DNA of 64,000 bases from Planoprotostelium fungivorum (lineage: Eukaryota > Evosea > Variosea > Cavosteliida > Cavosteliaceae), in contig MDYQ01000027.1 in the NCBI GenBank assembly GCA_003024175.1, positions 186,001 to 250,000 of the forward strand, in the 5' to 3' direction. Under the pieces are notes generated by a model. It worked only from the letters and a program-made list of their open reading frames with translations, was not told the origin of the DNA and did not search any database. Numbering within the stretch: position 1 is the stretch's first letter; each line of letters opens with the position of its first letter. Below, one piece after another: positions 1-11,000 of the stretch. Position numbers and translations under genes: made by a program.

Positions 1-319
1 GAACTCGTCTGTATTGTTTAGCCTGAATCCGATCGTGATCCATTCATAGGGAATACCATCACTCCATAAGGCGAAGAGTGAAGGAACAACGGAGCACCTG
101 TGGATTAAGTCGTAGAAAATATCTTCTATTCATGAGCTTGTCACGGTTTCTTTTTGGGATGAGGGAGGCATTATTCTTTTCTTCTCAATCACGGACTACC
201 CCAGACATCGCCGATGTCAGTTGCCATTGCAACGCGCATTTATGTGATGACAGATAGGGACTGTGGAACCATTCGGGATTGCGTCTGACCGTTGAACCAT
301 TCCACCTTGTACCACCAAC

Positions 320-1769
320 ATGAGAGCCACCGTAGCCACTCTTCTCCTCCTCCTGGTTCTCTCTGTGTCTGCTAAGACCTGTGACCTCAATGTCGGTGTC
401 ACCAACCGCATGGGTATCTACAGTGTTGCCGTTCAACTCGGCTTCTTCGAGAGAGCCGGTGTCAGCATCTGTGACCAGCCTGTGGCCGGATCTAACTCGG
501 CCTTCCCTGCCCTGGCCGCCGGCAACTTTACGGTCCTCCTCTCCACCATCGACAACACCGTCAACCGCGTGGTGAACCAAGTCCAGAATGTGACCATCAT
601 CGCCGGTATCGATCTCGGACAAGACCAGGTCGTCGTTGGAACGAAGAACATCAAGAGCTTCGCCGATCTTCAGTGAGTTCTGTGTTAATCGTGTCTCCAT
701 CGCTCACGGAGAATCATAGGGGAACCAACATCATCGTCGATTCCCCCACCTCCGGAACCGCCTTCTCCCTCAACAAGATCTTGAAGCTCAACGGTCTTCT
801 TCCCACAACCAACTACACCTACATCCAGGGTACGCTCTATCACAGCTCATACATCTCTCGATCTGGTCGCTCACATCTTCTCAGGTGGTAACAGTCAGCT
901 CCGTTTCGAGGTCTTGAAGACTGGTGTCTTCAACGGTATCAACATCTCCGCCGCTCTCATTCTGTACCCCCAGACTGCCAACATCATGGGCCGCACGGAC
1001 ATGAACGTCCTCGGAAGTCTCTCTGACTACCTCAACCCCTTCATGCTCAACTGTGTCGGTGTCCAGACCTCCACCCTCACCAACTCCACCCAAGTCGAGC
1101 TCTACACCCGCTTCTTGGCCGGTGAGACCACCATCTCATCTTCCAATCCCATCGCCGTCCATCATCATCTCCACCATTACCTCTTTATTGACTCTCTGCA
1201 GGTCTCCAGATGGCCAGAAACTTTGTCGCCGACCCCTCCAACTCTGCCGCCGTCATCAATGCCATCGCCGTCGATCTCAACATCACCACCACCGTCGCCG
1301 CCAGACAGTACCAGGCCGTGACCAACCCCATCACAGGAGAGGTCGTCCTCGATCTCACCATCTCCCGCGCCGGTCTCGCCAACGTAGTCTACGCCAGACA
1401 GGAGTTCGGTGGCTTCATCAGCCCCTACTTCAACTTGACGAAGACTCTCGAGCCCAAGACCACCGGTGGAACCATCTACGACTACACCATCTTGACTGCC
1501 GCCAAGGCCAGAGTCGCCAGTAGGGCCACCGAAGAAGTCCACACCGAGTACCTCGGTGCCGATCTGTCCGTCGTTCAGACTGCAACCCCTCAGGAGTGTG
1601 CCAACCTCTGCAAAGCCAACAGACAGTGCAACGCGGTGAGTTATAGATGAAGAGTTTTAGAAGTGACGGTGGACAGTACACCTTCGACGTGTGCCTCGGT
1701 CGTTGCCACTTGAAGAGCTCTATCTCTTCTAAGAGAATCAGCATCTGCAAGCGAAGCGGAACCATCTAA
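320..1769 (+). CDS. Secreted SsuA/THI5-like solute-binding protein with C-terminal PAN-like module
   Basis: Five exons fit well: 320-672, 720-829, 885-1121, 1202-1635 and 1677-1769. The last intron is 41 nt and its acceptor is the only one that keeps the final exon open. The product starts with a signal peptide (MRATVATLLLLLVLSVSA). The body follows the NMT1/THI5/SsuA periplasmic-binding pattern: a beta strand, then LGFFERAGV, then GS, a phrase like KSFADLQGTNIIVDSPTSG, and a GG-x-QLRFEVL segment. In bacteria such proteins bind small molecules for ABC importers; in a eukaryote a secreted version may bind a ligand or have lost that role. After residue ~330, Cys-rich stretches (CANLCKANRQCNA, then YTFDVCLGRC) resemble a PAN/Apple module. 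N-glycosylation sequons are frequent. Ligand unknown; the family call is by pattern only. Confidence 0.75.
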
Positions 1770-2147
1770 GCATGTATTTAAGCATGTGTATCAATACAGT
1801 ACCTATCCTTTTGAACTGTTTTCTTCTGTGGATGACCGCAATGTCTGTGCTTCTGTCGTCTCGTCTTCGAGGATCTTCATCACATCTGACCTCTTTCAGT
1901 CATCTTCACGAGGAAGCTGTCTGAGGTACAGAAGGTTGGGCACCTGGTGCCCTCCTACTTAGGTGGTTCTGTTTCGTTCGAAATGAACGTAATCATGAAT
2001 AAAACATTTTCTCCTGCTTTTGCAAGGTTTTTCCGAGGGTAATAAACGTGGCTGTTGATGGGAATTGACTTTGCCGCGGGTTTAGGACCTCCGAAAAAGA
2101 GCCGACCATTTCTGAGGATCACGCATCGCATGCGTATCATTTGATCC
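1770..2147. other. Intergenic region, no gene seen
   Basis: This stretch lies between two plus-strand genes and should hold the 3' UTR of the secreted binding protein and the promoter of the ABCB transporter. No conserved reading frame, RNA gene or repeat was recognised. Confidence 0.5.
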
Positions 2148-5038
2148 ATGCAGAGTCTACTCCTCTGCCGTCAGATTAGGGTACCCAATCCCTCGAACGT
2201 ATTTCGCTGCTCCTCACACCGATGGACTCTGTCACATCGTCTCACGGCTTTGCCCTCTATCAGACCGAATCAGCGATATCTCTCGACACAAACAGAGAAC
2301 ACAAAGCATCAGTCGATAGAAGATAACAAGAAGAAGAGTCTGTTCGTACGATTCAAAAAGTTTGTCGCACCTCCAGTACCCATCGTTGATGAATCTGCAC
2401 CGCCAGTAAAATCTGATAAGGTGAGTGGTGCACCTTGGTGTCCACACATGATGATACATTTTATCAGCCACAAAAGGCAGAAATGAAGAGACTGTTAACT
2501 ATTGCCGCCCCAGAGACAAAACTCTTTGCGGGTGCTTCACTCGCCTTGCTGGCAGGTACCATTGGTAAGTATATATAACCTCTCACCTCATCCTCTGACA
2601 CGTTCTACAGCTCAATTAACATTACCTGCCATCATGGGAGTTATCATCGACACCATCTCGAATCCTCAGCCACAGTACACTCTGGGCATGGTGACTCACC
2701 TGACATCTCCATCGCATCTGATGGACGACAGATCATGGTCGGTGTGGGGGGTGTCTTCGGCCTGCAGATGATCACGACCTTCTTTCGTTACACTCTCCTC
2801 AATCTTGCATCCGAGAAGATCATCAAGCGATTGAGAGAGAATGTCTTTGCCAATCTAGTCAAGCAGGACGTCACCTTCTTCGACCAAAACAAGTGAGAGC
2901 CTCTCATCTCAACGGAAATTAAAATCGTCGTAGGACCGGAGAATTGATCAATCGGCTGAGCAGTGACACGGCCATCATGGGAAAGACGATGACGGCAAAT
3001 CTGGCGAACGGATTGAAGGCCGTAGTGGAAGGTATCGGTGGTATCGCTCTGTTGCTCTTCATCGCTCCCAAGCTGACTCTCATCATGTTGTCCATCGTAC
3101 CCCCGGTGTGTGATGATGATGATGATGATGGTGGGTGACACTCCATCAGATCACTCTGGGATCGATGTATTACGGAAGATTCATCAAGAAATTATCCAAG
3201 AGCATTCAGAGCGCCCTCGCAGCTACCACGGCCGTGGCAGAAGAGAGAGTCTCAAATATTCGGACCGTCAAATCCTTCGTCCAGGTGGGTCACGTGATCA
3301 ATCTATCGAAATCTAAACGAAATTTCTAGGAAGAGAGAGAAGTAAATCGCTACAAGTCGAGAGTCGAAGAGGTGACATCCTTGTTCATCAGTATTCATCC
3401 GATCATCCGATCATCCGTAACATTTACCCGATCATCCTTATTCATCCGATCATCCGTAGCATTCACCCGATCATCCGGTTTATCCGATTATCCGATCATC
3501 CGTATTCATCCATCACGTGCTCAGCTGTCATCCAGGTCTTTGGTTTCGCTCGTAGCTCCATCTTCGCGACCGGTTTTTTCATCTCCACAGTTCATTTCGT
3601 CGGAGGCTGTGCACTGCTCACCATACTCGGTGCAGGAGGACATTTCGTCCAAACCGGTGCCATGACCATAGGACAGCTCACCTCTTTCCTACTGTACAGG
3701 TACAGATGACGTGACCGATGACGTCATCTGACGAGTACAGTGTGACGACGGTGAGCTCCATCGGGTCTATATCTAGCTTCTATGGTGACGTGATGACTGC
3801 CCTGGGAGCCAGTTCGAGAGTTTTTGAACTATTGGATCGAAAGGCGGAGACAAAGGCTGCAGGTGAATGCGTGAAATTTCATCGAATTGAGACGAGGCAG
3901 GAACCAGAAAACTCGAGACGATTCGAGGGGAAATTTCATTGGAGAACGTGGGATTTACGTACGCCACGAGAGCAGACAGGAAGGTGACGATGCTCTCTTT
4001 CGGACGGTTTCTGATGGGGTAGGTGTTGGATCAGGTCAATTTGACAGTTCCCGAGGGACAAGTTTTAGCCCTCGTGGGTCCCTCTGGTAGTGGGTGAGTC
4101 ACCATCCATGATCATGATCATGATCGATCATGATGTCGATTGGATGACACACGGAATAGAAAGAGTACAGTGTCTTCACTCATCTCTCGCTTCTATGAAC
4201 CTCAAGAAGGTGACGATATCTTTCCATTTCGATGTGATCTCACGTGGCGATATAGGAAAGATCAAGCTGGATGGTGTAGATATCAACGACTTGGACGAGA
4301 ACTGGCTGAGAGAGAACATCGGTTTGGTCGCTCAGGACGTGACCCTCTTCCAAGGCACACTCGCGGAAAATATCGCCTACGGTGTCCCGGGCAAGACCCA
4401 GGCCGACATCGAAGCGGCCGCGAAAGAAGCTAATGCTCACGGTGCGATGACGTTTGATGACGTTTGATGACGTCATCACAGATTTCATCATGGGATTCAG
4501 CCAGGGATATTCGACCTTAGTGGGGCCCAAGGGAAGAGCTCTGTCAGGTGGTCAAGCTCAGAGAATCGCAATCGCCCGCGCTCTTCTCAAGGTGAAAATT
4601 CGATGGAAATTCGATGGAAAATTCTTCGAAGAGGAAGAAAAATTTCTTCGAAAGAGCGATTGTAGATTCACATTCGATTAGAACCCGAAGGTATTGATCC
4701 TGGACGAGGCCACTTCGGCTCTGGATGCCGGTGAGATTTCAGTTAGACGTCGACACCTGACATGCAAGCAGAGAGTGAATATCTCATCCAACAGGCATTG
4801 GAGAGACTGATGGTGGGACGCACGGTCATCGGTGAGACCTTCATGATGAAGATGTGTTGAAGATCTGATGATTGATGCAGTGATCGCTCATCGTTTGAGT
4901 ACGATACGTCACGCCAGTCAAATCTGTGTGCTCAGCGCGGGAAAGATTGTAGAATCTGGAACGTTCGAAGAGCTGATGAAGGTGGAAGGAGGTGTGTTCC
5001 AACAGCTGGTACAACTGCAGACCCGTGAACTATCATAA
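2148..5038 (+). CDS. Mitochondrial ABCB-type half transporter (ABCB10/Mdl1-like)
   Basis: A half-size ABC exporter (one TMD and one NBD) split by more than ten short introns. The N-terminus is basic and Ser-rich without acids, as expected for a mitochondrial presequence. It is followed by the phrase [19 protein letters not shown], typical of the ABCB10/Mdl1 group. TMD landmarks include [13 protein letters not shown] and [11 protein letters not shown]. The NBD has Walker A GPSGSGKST, split by an intron at 4094-4159, then a Q-loop ([10 protein letters not shown]), signature [16 protein letters not shown] near 4540, Walker [14 protein letters not shown] near 4692, and H-loop VIAHRLST near 4883. 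Such proteins export peptides or heme-pathway compounds across the inner mitochondrial membrane. ABCB8 is an alternative subfamily. Confidence 0.9.
3393..3512. repeat. Degenerate CCGATCATC minisatellite inside an ABCB intron
   Basis: About a dozen imperfect copies of ATCCGATC/CATCCG words lie between the exon ending near 3372 and the exon beginning near 3536. The array accounts for the unusual length of this intron. Confidence 0.85.
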
Positions 5039-5139
5039 AGACACCGTGATGATTTGACTGTGATGATCAGGAGTCATGTGAAGATGCTTGTTGTCCGCGT
5101 CGTTCTGTGCAGTGTAAAATTCTTCGAACTTTCAGAAGC

Positions 5140-6340
5140 ATGGTTTTGGAACAATCGACGCATCACATCGTCACATTAGAAAAGATGGCAGACAGTCTAC
5201 TGTTTCAAATAGCACAAGACTTATCACAGAACGAACGCCTGCAATTTCCCAGCACGAAAACCATCAACAGCGATGGCGAACTGATTGAAAGCATACCGAA
5301 CCTGACACAAGAGGAAAAGAGACAGAAACTATTGGAACTGGTCGATAGAGATATTGGCTTGTTCTTCGGTGAGTCTTCCCGATCTTATCATCGATTGCAT
5401 TTGTTCACGTCCCACACAGAGAGATATGGAAAACTATTGACAAACGACCACTTAGCCACACTATCTGCATATTCACCTCTAAAAGGTGACATCATCGTCA
5501 TCACATGATCGAATGTCTTATGCGAGCGAAGGTAACTACGAAGCACAATATTATCTAAAACAATTACTACCCAAAGAGATGTCCCCTCTGGAGACATCCA
5601 AACACTCCGAGATGCGACAACAGAAGAAGGTCAGGCAGACACAGAACAGCAGACAGAATTTGCCCGTCTTATCAAGAAACCGAAGGTTCGAATACATGAA
5701 TCGATTGGTACAAAACGGGAGGTAAATCCATGATTGATGCATTGCTGATGACATTGTCATCTGATATGAGCCATCAGTTACTTTTCAGAGGAAGAAATGG
5801 AAGCGAGACAACCTTACATCTTCCACCAATACGTGGGTCAATACAGAAAACGTGACACCAAATTTAAATCAGAAGAGAAATTATACGAGAGACTTTTGAG
5901 AAAGTGAGGAGCTGCATCTCTGCAACTACATCATCGTCCATCATCACCATCACCATCATTATCATCATCTTCATCGACTGTTTCACTCATCAACCGATAG
6001 CTACGACGTCTGTGACATCAACGAGAGGGTAGAGAAAGACAGAGAAAGAGATGCTGTCATAGAAGAAGACTCATCGAGCGAAGAAGAGAAGGAGATGTCC
6101 GAGGGAGATGATGGAAAAGAAGAGGCATCTGATGATGTCGATGATCCGATGTCAGATGAAGAGCAGAGACAAGGAGGGGAACAGATGGAAGAGTTACTGC
6201 AGATCATGAAGAGATATTTCCTGGACGGGAGAGACTCTGCCTTTGTGGACTACAACAAGATAGACAATGACGTCAGTCTGGACGACATCAAGCAGATCGG
6301 AAGAGATGCAGAAGAGGAATACTTTGATGAAGACGAATGA
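5140..6340 (+). CDS. CCDC97-family protein (DUF2052)
   Basis: Exons join to an acidic protein of the CCDC97 family. Landmarks: LFFERYGKLLTNDHL, NYEAQYYLKQLLP, then RNRRFEYMNRLVQNG, then SYFSEEEMEARQPYIFHQYV, and VGQYRKRDTKF. These match the conserved core that in animals reads like FLERYGKYL, RNRR, YFSEEEM and QYIGQY. The C-terminus is highly acidic (EEDSSSEEEKEM) and ends in a short conserved-looking block containing YFLDGRDSAFVDYNKID. The start is the ATG at 5140; no in-frame ATG lies upstream within the open frame. Human CCDC97 has been linked to the U2 snRNP SF3B complex, so a nuclear RNA-processing role is likely but is inferred from the family. Confidence 0.85.
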
Positions 6341-6907
6341 AAGAGTTTTGTAACGTCCAAACATTTCATCAAGTGTTTGGGATGCGATCGATGCGACCGT
6401 GCGATAGTGGAGGAATACGAGATCGGGTAAATCAGCTTTACTGACGTCAGCAGTAACACCATTCCTTTGGATCTTCCGGATATCACGCATCACACACTGC
6501 CGATAAAAACCCAGTCCTGGTGCTTGCAGTAAATTGAAAAGACTGATTGAATCATCCTACGCCCAATCAGCAGCCTCAGCTGATAACGCGAACCGCAGAA
6601 GATTCAGATCAGCTCGCATCAAACCCGCCAGTGAGAGGCTTAGCGTTGCAGTATCATCAAAATACAATCGACGTGATAAGGCGGTGGTACCATTCGCGGT
6701 ATTCTCATCCAAAAGCGAACAAGATACCACTTGTCAATGTTGCGAGCATTTTGGTTACTCCAACTTGCAATTTGTCACTCAAAAGGGGGTTAAAATACAA
6801 CCACAGCCAAACATCCACGCGGTATTGACACATCCGGAAGAGTCGACTCACGCGAAAGAGGTATTCGTCTTTTTACAAGATACCATTCTCACCAAAACCG
6901 CCATCCG
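6341..6907. other. Intergenic region, no convincing gene
   Basis: Between CCDC97 and the next secreted-protein gene. A 142-codon plus-strand frame (6534-6962) crosses it, but it overlaps the signal-peptide exon of the next gene in another frame. Its translation shows no domain and has a composition unlike neighbouring proteins, so it is taken as chance. No RNA gene or repeat recognised. Confidence 0.5.
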
Positions 6908-7526
6908 ATGCGTGCCTCTCAACTCCTCTTCCTCACCCTTGTGGCCTCCGCCAGTGCCGTGATTCGTCTCGACTACTTCATGAGCTTCGGTGGCTGCTCT
7001 GGACAGCCCACCTCCAGCTTTTACGCTGGCTACGGAGTCTGCATGCCCATTGGCCCTCAACGCGATCACGCCGTCATGGGCGATAAGAACTCCGTGACTC
7101 AATTCCAAAACCCAGACTGCACTGGTCAGAGCTACACTATGCAGAGATCCGACTACAATGGACGTTGCAAGATGATGACCGTGATCACTTGGCTCGATGC
7201 GGGTAACATGACCTACCCCCAGCTGGACTCTTCTTCCGCTGTAGATATCATCTACCCCGCCACTTCTGTCCAATGCCCCGGTGACTCTGGTGTCTGTTCT
7301 GGTGTGCATCGTGTCGATCAGATCATCCAGACTCATTAGAACAGGACAACCCATCGGAGCGTCCATCCTCTACGGACAGGGATGCGGAGAGGTACCCTGC
7401 ACACAAGATCCTCAGACGGGCTACAACGCTGTGGCAATGTGTGGAGGAGATAACCTTCCTCTGGTGGCAGACCAGGCCCCCGCGTTCCGCATGCGCGTCT
7501 TTCCTCAGTTATTGGTCAAGTTTTGA
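6908..7526 (+). CDS. Small secreted cysteine-containing protein, function unknown
   Basis: Starts with a clear signal peptide (MRASQLLFLTLVASASA). The mature part contains spaced cysteines and Gly/Tyr-rich segments (SFGGCSGQPTSSFYAGYG, QNPDCTGQSYTMQ). The exon is followed by one intron, best placed at 7281-7344, which joins QCPG to QPIGASILYGQGCGE in frame; a donor about 20 nt later is also possible. The second exon ends in FRMRVFPQLLVKF. About 185 residues in all. No family recognised. The fold is likely extracellular and disulfide-bonded. Similar small secreted proteins with FGGC/CTG motifs are common in social and protosteloid amoebae, which is an impression rather than an alignment. Confidence 0.7.
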
Positions 7527-8039
7527 TTTGACACAATAAAATGTCATCGTCACCTCTCGATACCATCCATTCGGGTGGCGGTCAACACATCCAGGCTCTT
7601 GTTGGCGTTGTATTCTCTCCCTGTCCTCTAATCTTGCTCCAAAGCTTGGTTTTGGATGTCGGAATGTTTGCACAGATCGAGCAGCTGTTTCCCAGAGGAT
7701 TCCCAAACAACGTTTCATTGCGTACAAATTTCTTCCCTCGTCCCAAGGAAATGATATCACGCAGGCTGAATGTCTCGCAGTTCCAGCCCATGTTATATAA
7801 TTGCGAATTTGGTGCTTTTCCGTCTCTCACAACAGCAGCACAATCTCCTTCTTACCTGCCCTTCTGATGGCATAATTGTCTTGTGCTGAATGGTCCACAC
7901 GAGAGTCGGACAAGGGCAGCCATGCAGTCTCGGTATGGCCAAAACAGACTGCATCTCTGATGGCCTCATTGTTACGCACCTACTGCAGAAGGCGAATCAA
8001 TCCCACTGATAGAAGATGTGTATTTTTATCTCTCATGAA
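7527..8039. other. Convergent intergenic region, no gene seen
   Basis: Lies between the 3' end of the plus-strand secreted protein and the 3' end of the minus-strand receptor. Open frames on both strands (for example 7541-7867 plus) have no recognisable domain and no introns with the local consensus; they are treated as noise. It should contain the two 3' UTRs. Confidence 0.5.
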
Positions 8040-11000
8040 TCAAACTTCATCAGGTGTATCTCGTTGAGTGACTGCCTCCAACTGTGCAGGTTGTCTTGGG
8101 TCTTCTACGTTTGTTTCGGATGCATTACTCTCCATCGGAACTGGGCCAAATGTCATCTGGGTACATCCTTCCTCAGATGCCGTCTCTGTCTTCGTCTCCG
8201 ATGGATCTGTTGGTGCGTATGGTGGTGGACTCTCGATCGTTCCATCATCCGGTTGGATGTCAGACTGGCTCTCTCTCTCTTCTCTGTTGACCATCTCTGA
8301 TGGGATAGTTGGCCCCTTCCCTCCTTCGACGACATCCAGCTCCAAATCTGTCTCTGGCGCCACGCGATTGGATTCCTTCATCGACCTCCACGCCTGCCAG
8401 ATCATCTTGATCATGAGAGTCACCCGAATGATGAAGAACACGATGAGTCCGGTGTAGAGGATCATGACAAACGTGTTGACGATGATGACTAAGATCTGAA
8501 AGACGAGGGGATTCGATACGGGCAATTGGGAGGGAGACAGCTCGGAGACATAAGACTGCAACTTGACGATGAGACCGCTGAAGTAAGTGAAGTAGATGGC
8601 AGTGAGTGATGTCAGCTGGAGAGAATTTAGAGGACGAGGAAGAGAAGAGACTCACTTGAACTGCGTCGACTGCTAAGCTCTCGTATGGAGAGAAGGCTAA
8701 TTCGAGGAAGATGGCGATGAAACTGACGAAAACACCGAGAGAAACTGCTCACATCAGTCACCACCTCTTTGAAAGAGAGGACTCACGTTGTTCAGCGGTA
8801 TCCTTCAATATGAAGATGAGGATGGAGGCCAAGAACAACCTTCTGATGATCTCCCACACCTCCCAGAAAGAAGACACTCTCCTCCTGATGGTCTCCCATC
8901 TTGTCATCTTCTCCAATTCCGCCGAATTCCAATCGATGTATTCGTACTCGGCATACAACGCCCCGAATCGATCCAAAGTGTCCTCTTTCGATAGATCGTA
9001 TCGGTGATACCACAGTATACCAAAGATGAGAGCAGGAATACCCACCGGCCACATCTGAAGGGGGTCAGTGGATTGTCTTCAAGTGGTGTTCAGACGTACG
9101 AGTATCATGATGACCGCGAATATAACGTAAGACTTGTATTCGCTCGTACCACAGACGACACTGTAATCAGCTCTCAAATAGTTGGTTCCGTTCACCTTGA
9201 AGAGTCAGATCGTTATCACGTTACATCGTTCAGACTCACCGGACGACAATCGAAGAGAGTGAAGATCTTGACGGAGACTCCTGAATAGACGAACATCAAC
9301 CACGTGAAGCTGTACTTCCACATGATATTGATGAGCTGTTCATCGATGTCAGTCTACGATATAGACTGACGATCTCACCAGTCTACGTAACATGTTCCTC
9401 TCTCCCTCTTCCAACACACTCTGGCTTACGGACTTCCAGCCAGATCTCCTGAAGGCATAGACCATTGGCAAGATGAACCACATGATGGCCAGTGCCACGA
9501 TCAACACCAACAGAGGCCCCAATACGTTGATGAGGAGGAAGTTATAAAAGGTGAAGTTGTAACTGCAGGAAGTGCTTGCACCCTTCAGAACGTCCAAACT
9601 GACCCAGCTGAACTTCTGAACCAACTCGGTGAACACGGGTGGCCATGGAATTGAAAATTTGTCGACGCTGCTGAAGATCTGGAAGAAACTGACGACCACT
9701 TTGAATGTGCTAAGATTGACCAGGTTACCGCAGAAGTTATTGAGTGTACCGGCGATACCACTGTCTCCCGCCATTTGTTCGCGAACGGACTGAGCCATTA
9801 AGATCGTGGAAGATGTAAGACATCATTCACCTTGAATGCTTCCCAAAAATCTCTGCCGTTATTGACCGTTTCCCCTCCTCCATCCATCATCTCTTCTATG
9901 ATCTCTCCGTAACCATCCATACCTTCTACGCCCACAGTTTGAATGGTATCCACCTGTCCTCCATTTATCTCCACTCTCTTCCCTCCGATCCTCCGTCTAC
10001 AAGAAAACTCACCGCAGTGATGACGGCCGTAACTTCCTTCGCGGACATCATCCTCTGTTCTCTCATCTCGTTCATCTCTGACGAGCAACGGAAGAGTAGA
10101 CCACACACCGCTGCGATGACTAAAAGAGGTACGGCAACGAATATCGTGATGTTAGCACCCCCCGGAGGACATTGCTTGCACTGTTTCGAGTAGGTGAGGT
10201 AATAATCTTCGGAACAGAGGGCACACAAAGGCCCGTCATAACCCTCTGGACAGGCTGGAATGTCCGTTATCGCTCCACCGGGACAAGCTTCCGAGTTCTG
10301 CGCGAATGAATCAACGTGAGATGGAATGAAAGGCCTCACCTCGCATTTGAAGAAGGAGGGAACGGTGAAATTTGTGGATTGAGTCGATCTCTTTGTCGTT
10401 TTGTCACCTAAATCGGCCCAGTAACCTCTGGCCGTGTTGATTTCTCCTCGAATCGAACAATTTCCACCCAAAGGACACGCCCGACATTCCTTCTCACTGA
10501 TTTTGACGGTATTGACCTACCTCTCCATCAGTTTTCAATCTTCTATCTCCTAACCTGACAGAGACAATTCGTGCGGTTATCGTTGGGCTCCATAGTGTCA
10601 GGGCACTGAATACATGATCGTTGACCCGATAGTGATTGATAATGGCCTGATGGGCATAGCATACACTCCGCCTTACCATCACCGTCTGTGATGGTACCAG
10701 GGTCGCACGGAGAGCAGTAGGTTCCATCACCGGAAGTTCCGGCTGCACACGGTATGCAGGAAGATTGACCGGTCAACGGCTGATGGGACCCTGCCGGACA
10801 CGCCGTGCAGGACGTCAAACCGATCTGCGGAGCGAAGAAATTCTCCGGGCAGGGCGTACAGTACGTACTATTTCCCACGCTTCCCACCGGGCATAGTGTG
10901 CAATACTTCGCCCCCGATTGAGTGCTGAATTCTCCGATGGGACAAGGAATGCAGCTAGAAGCTCCACCAGGTTCGGGTGAATAAAATCCCGGCGTACACG

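Noticed and set aside
1053-1542. Overlapping plus and minus frames inside the solute-binding gene
   Set aside because: They are Ser/Pro/His/Arg-rich or Gly/Asp-rich shadows of the exon encoding the binding domain.
6534-6962. 142-codon plus-strand ORF before the small secreted protein
   Set aside because: It overlaps the signal-peptide exon of a better-supported gene in another frame and shows no domain.
8260-8655. 131-codon minus frame at the receptor C-terminus
   Set aside because: The competing frame carries the last membrane helix and acidic tail; this one runs through an intron.
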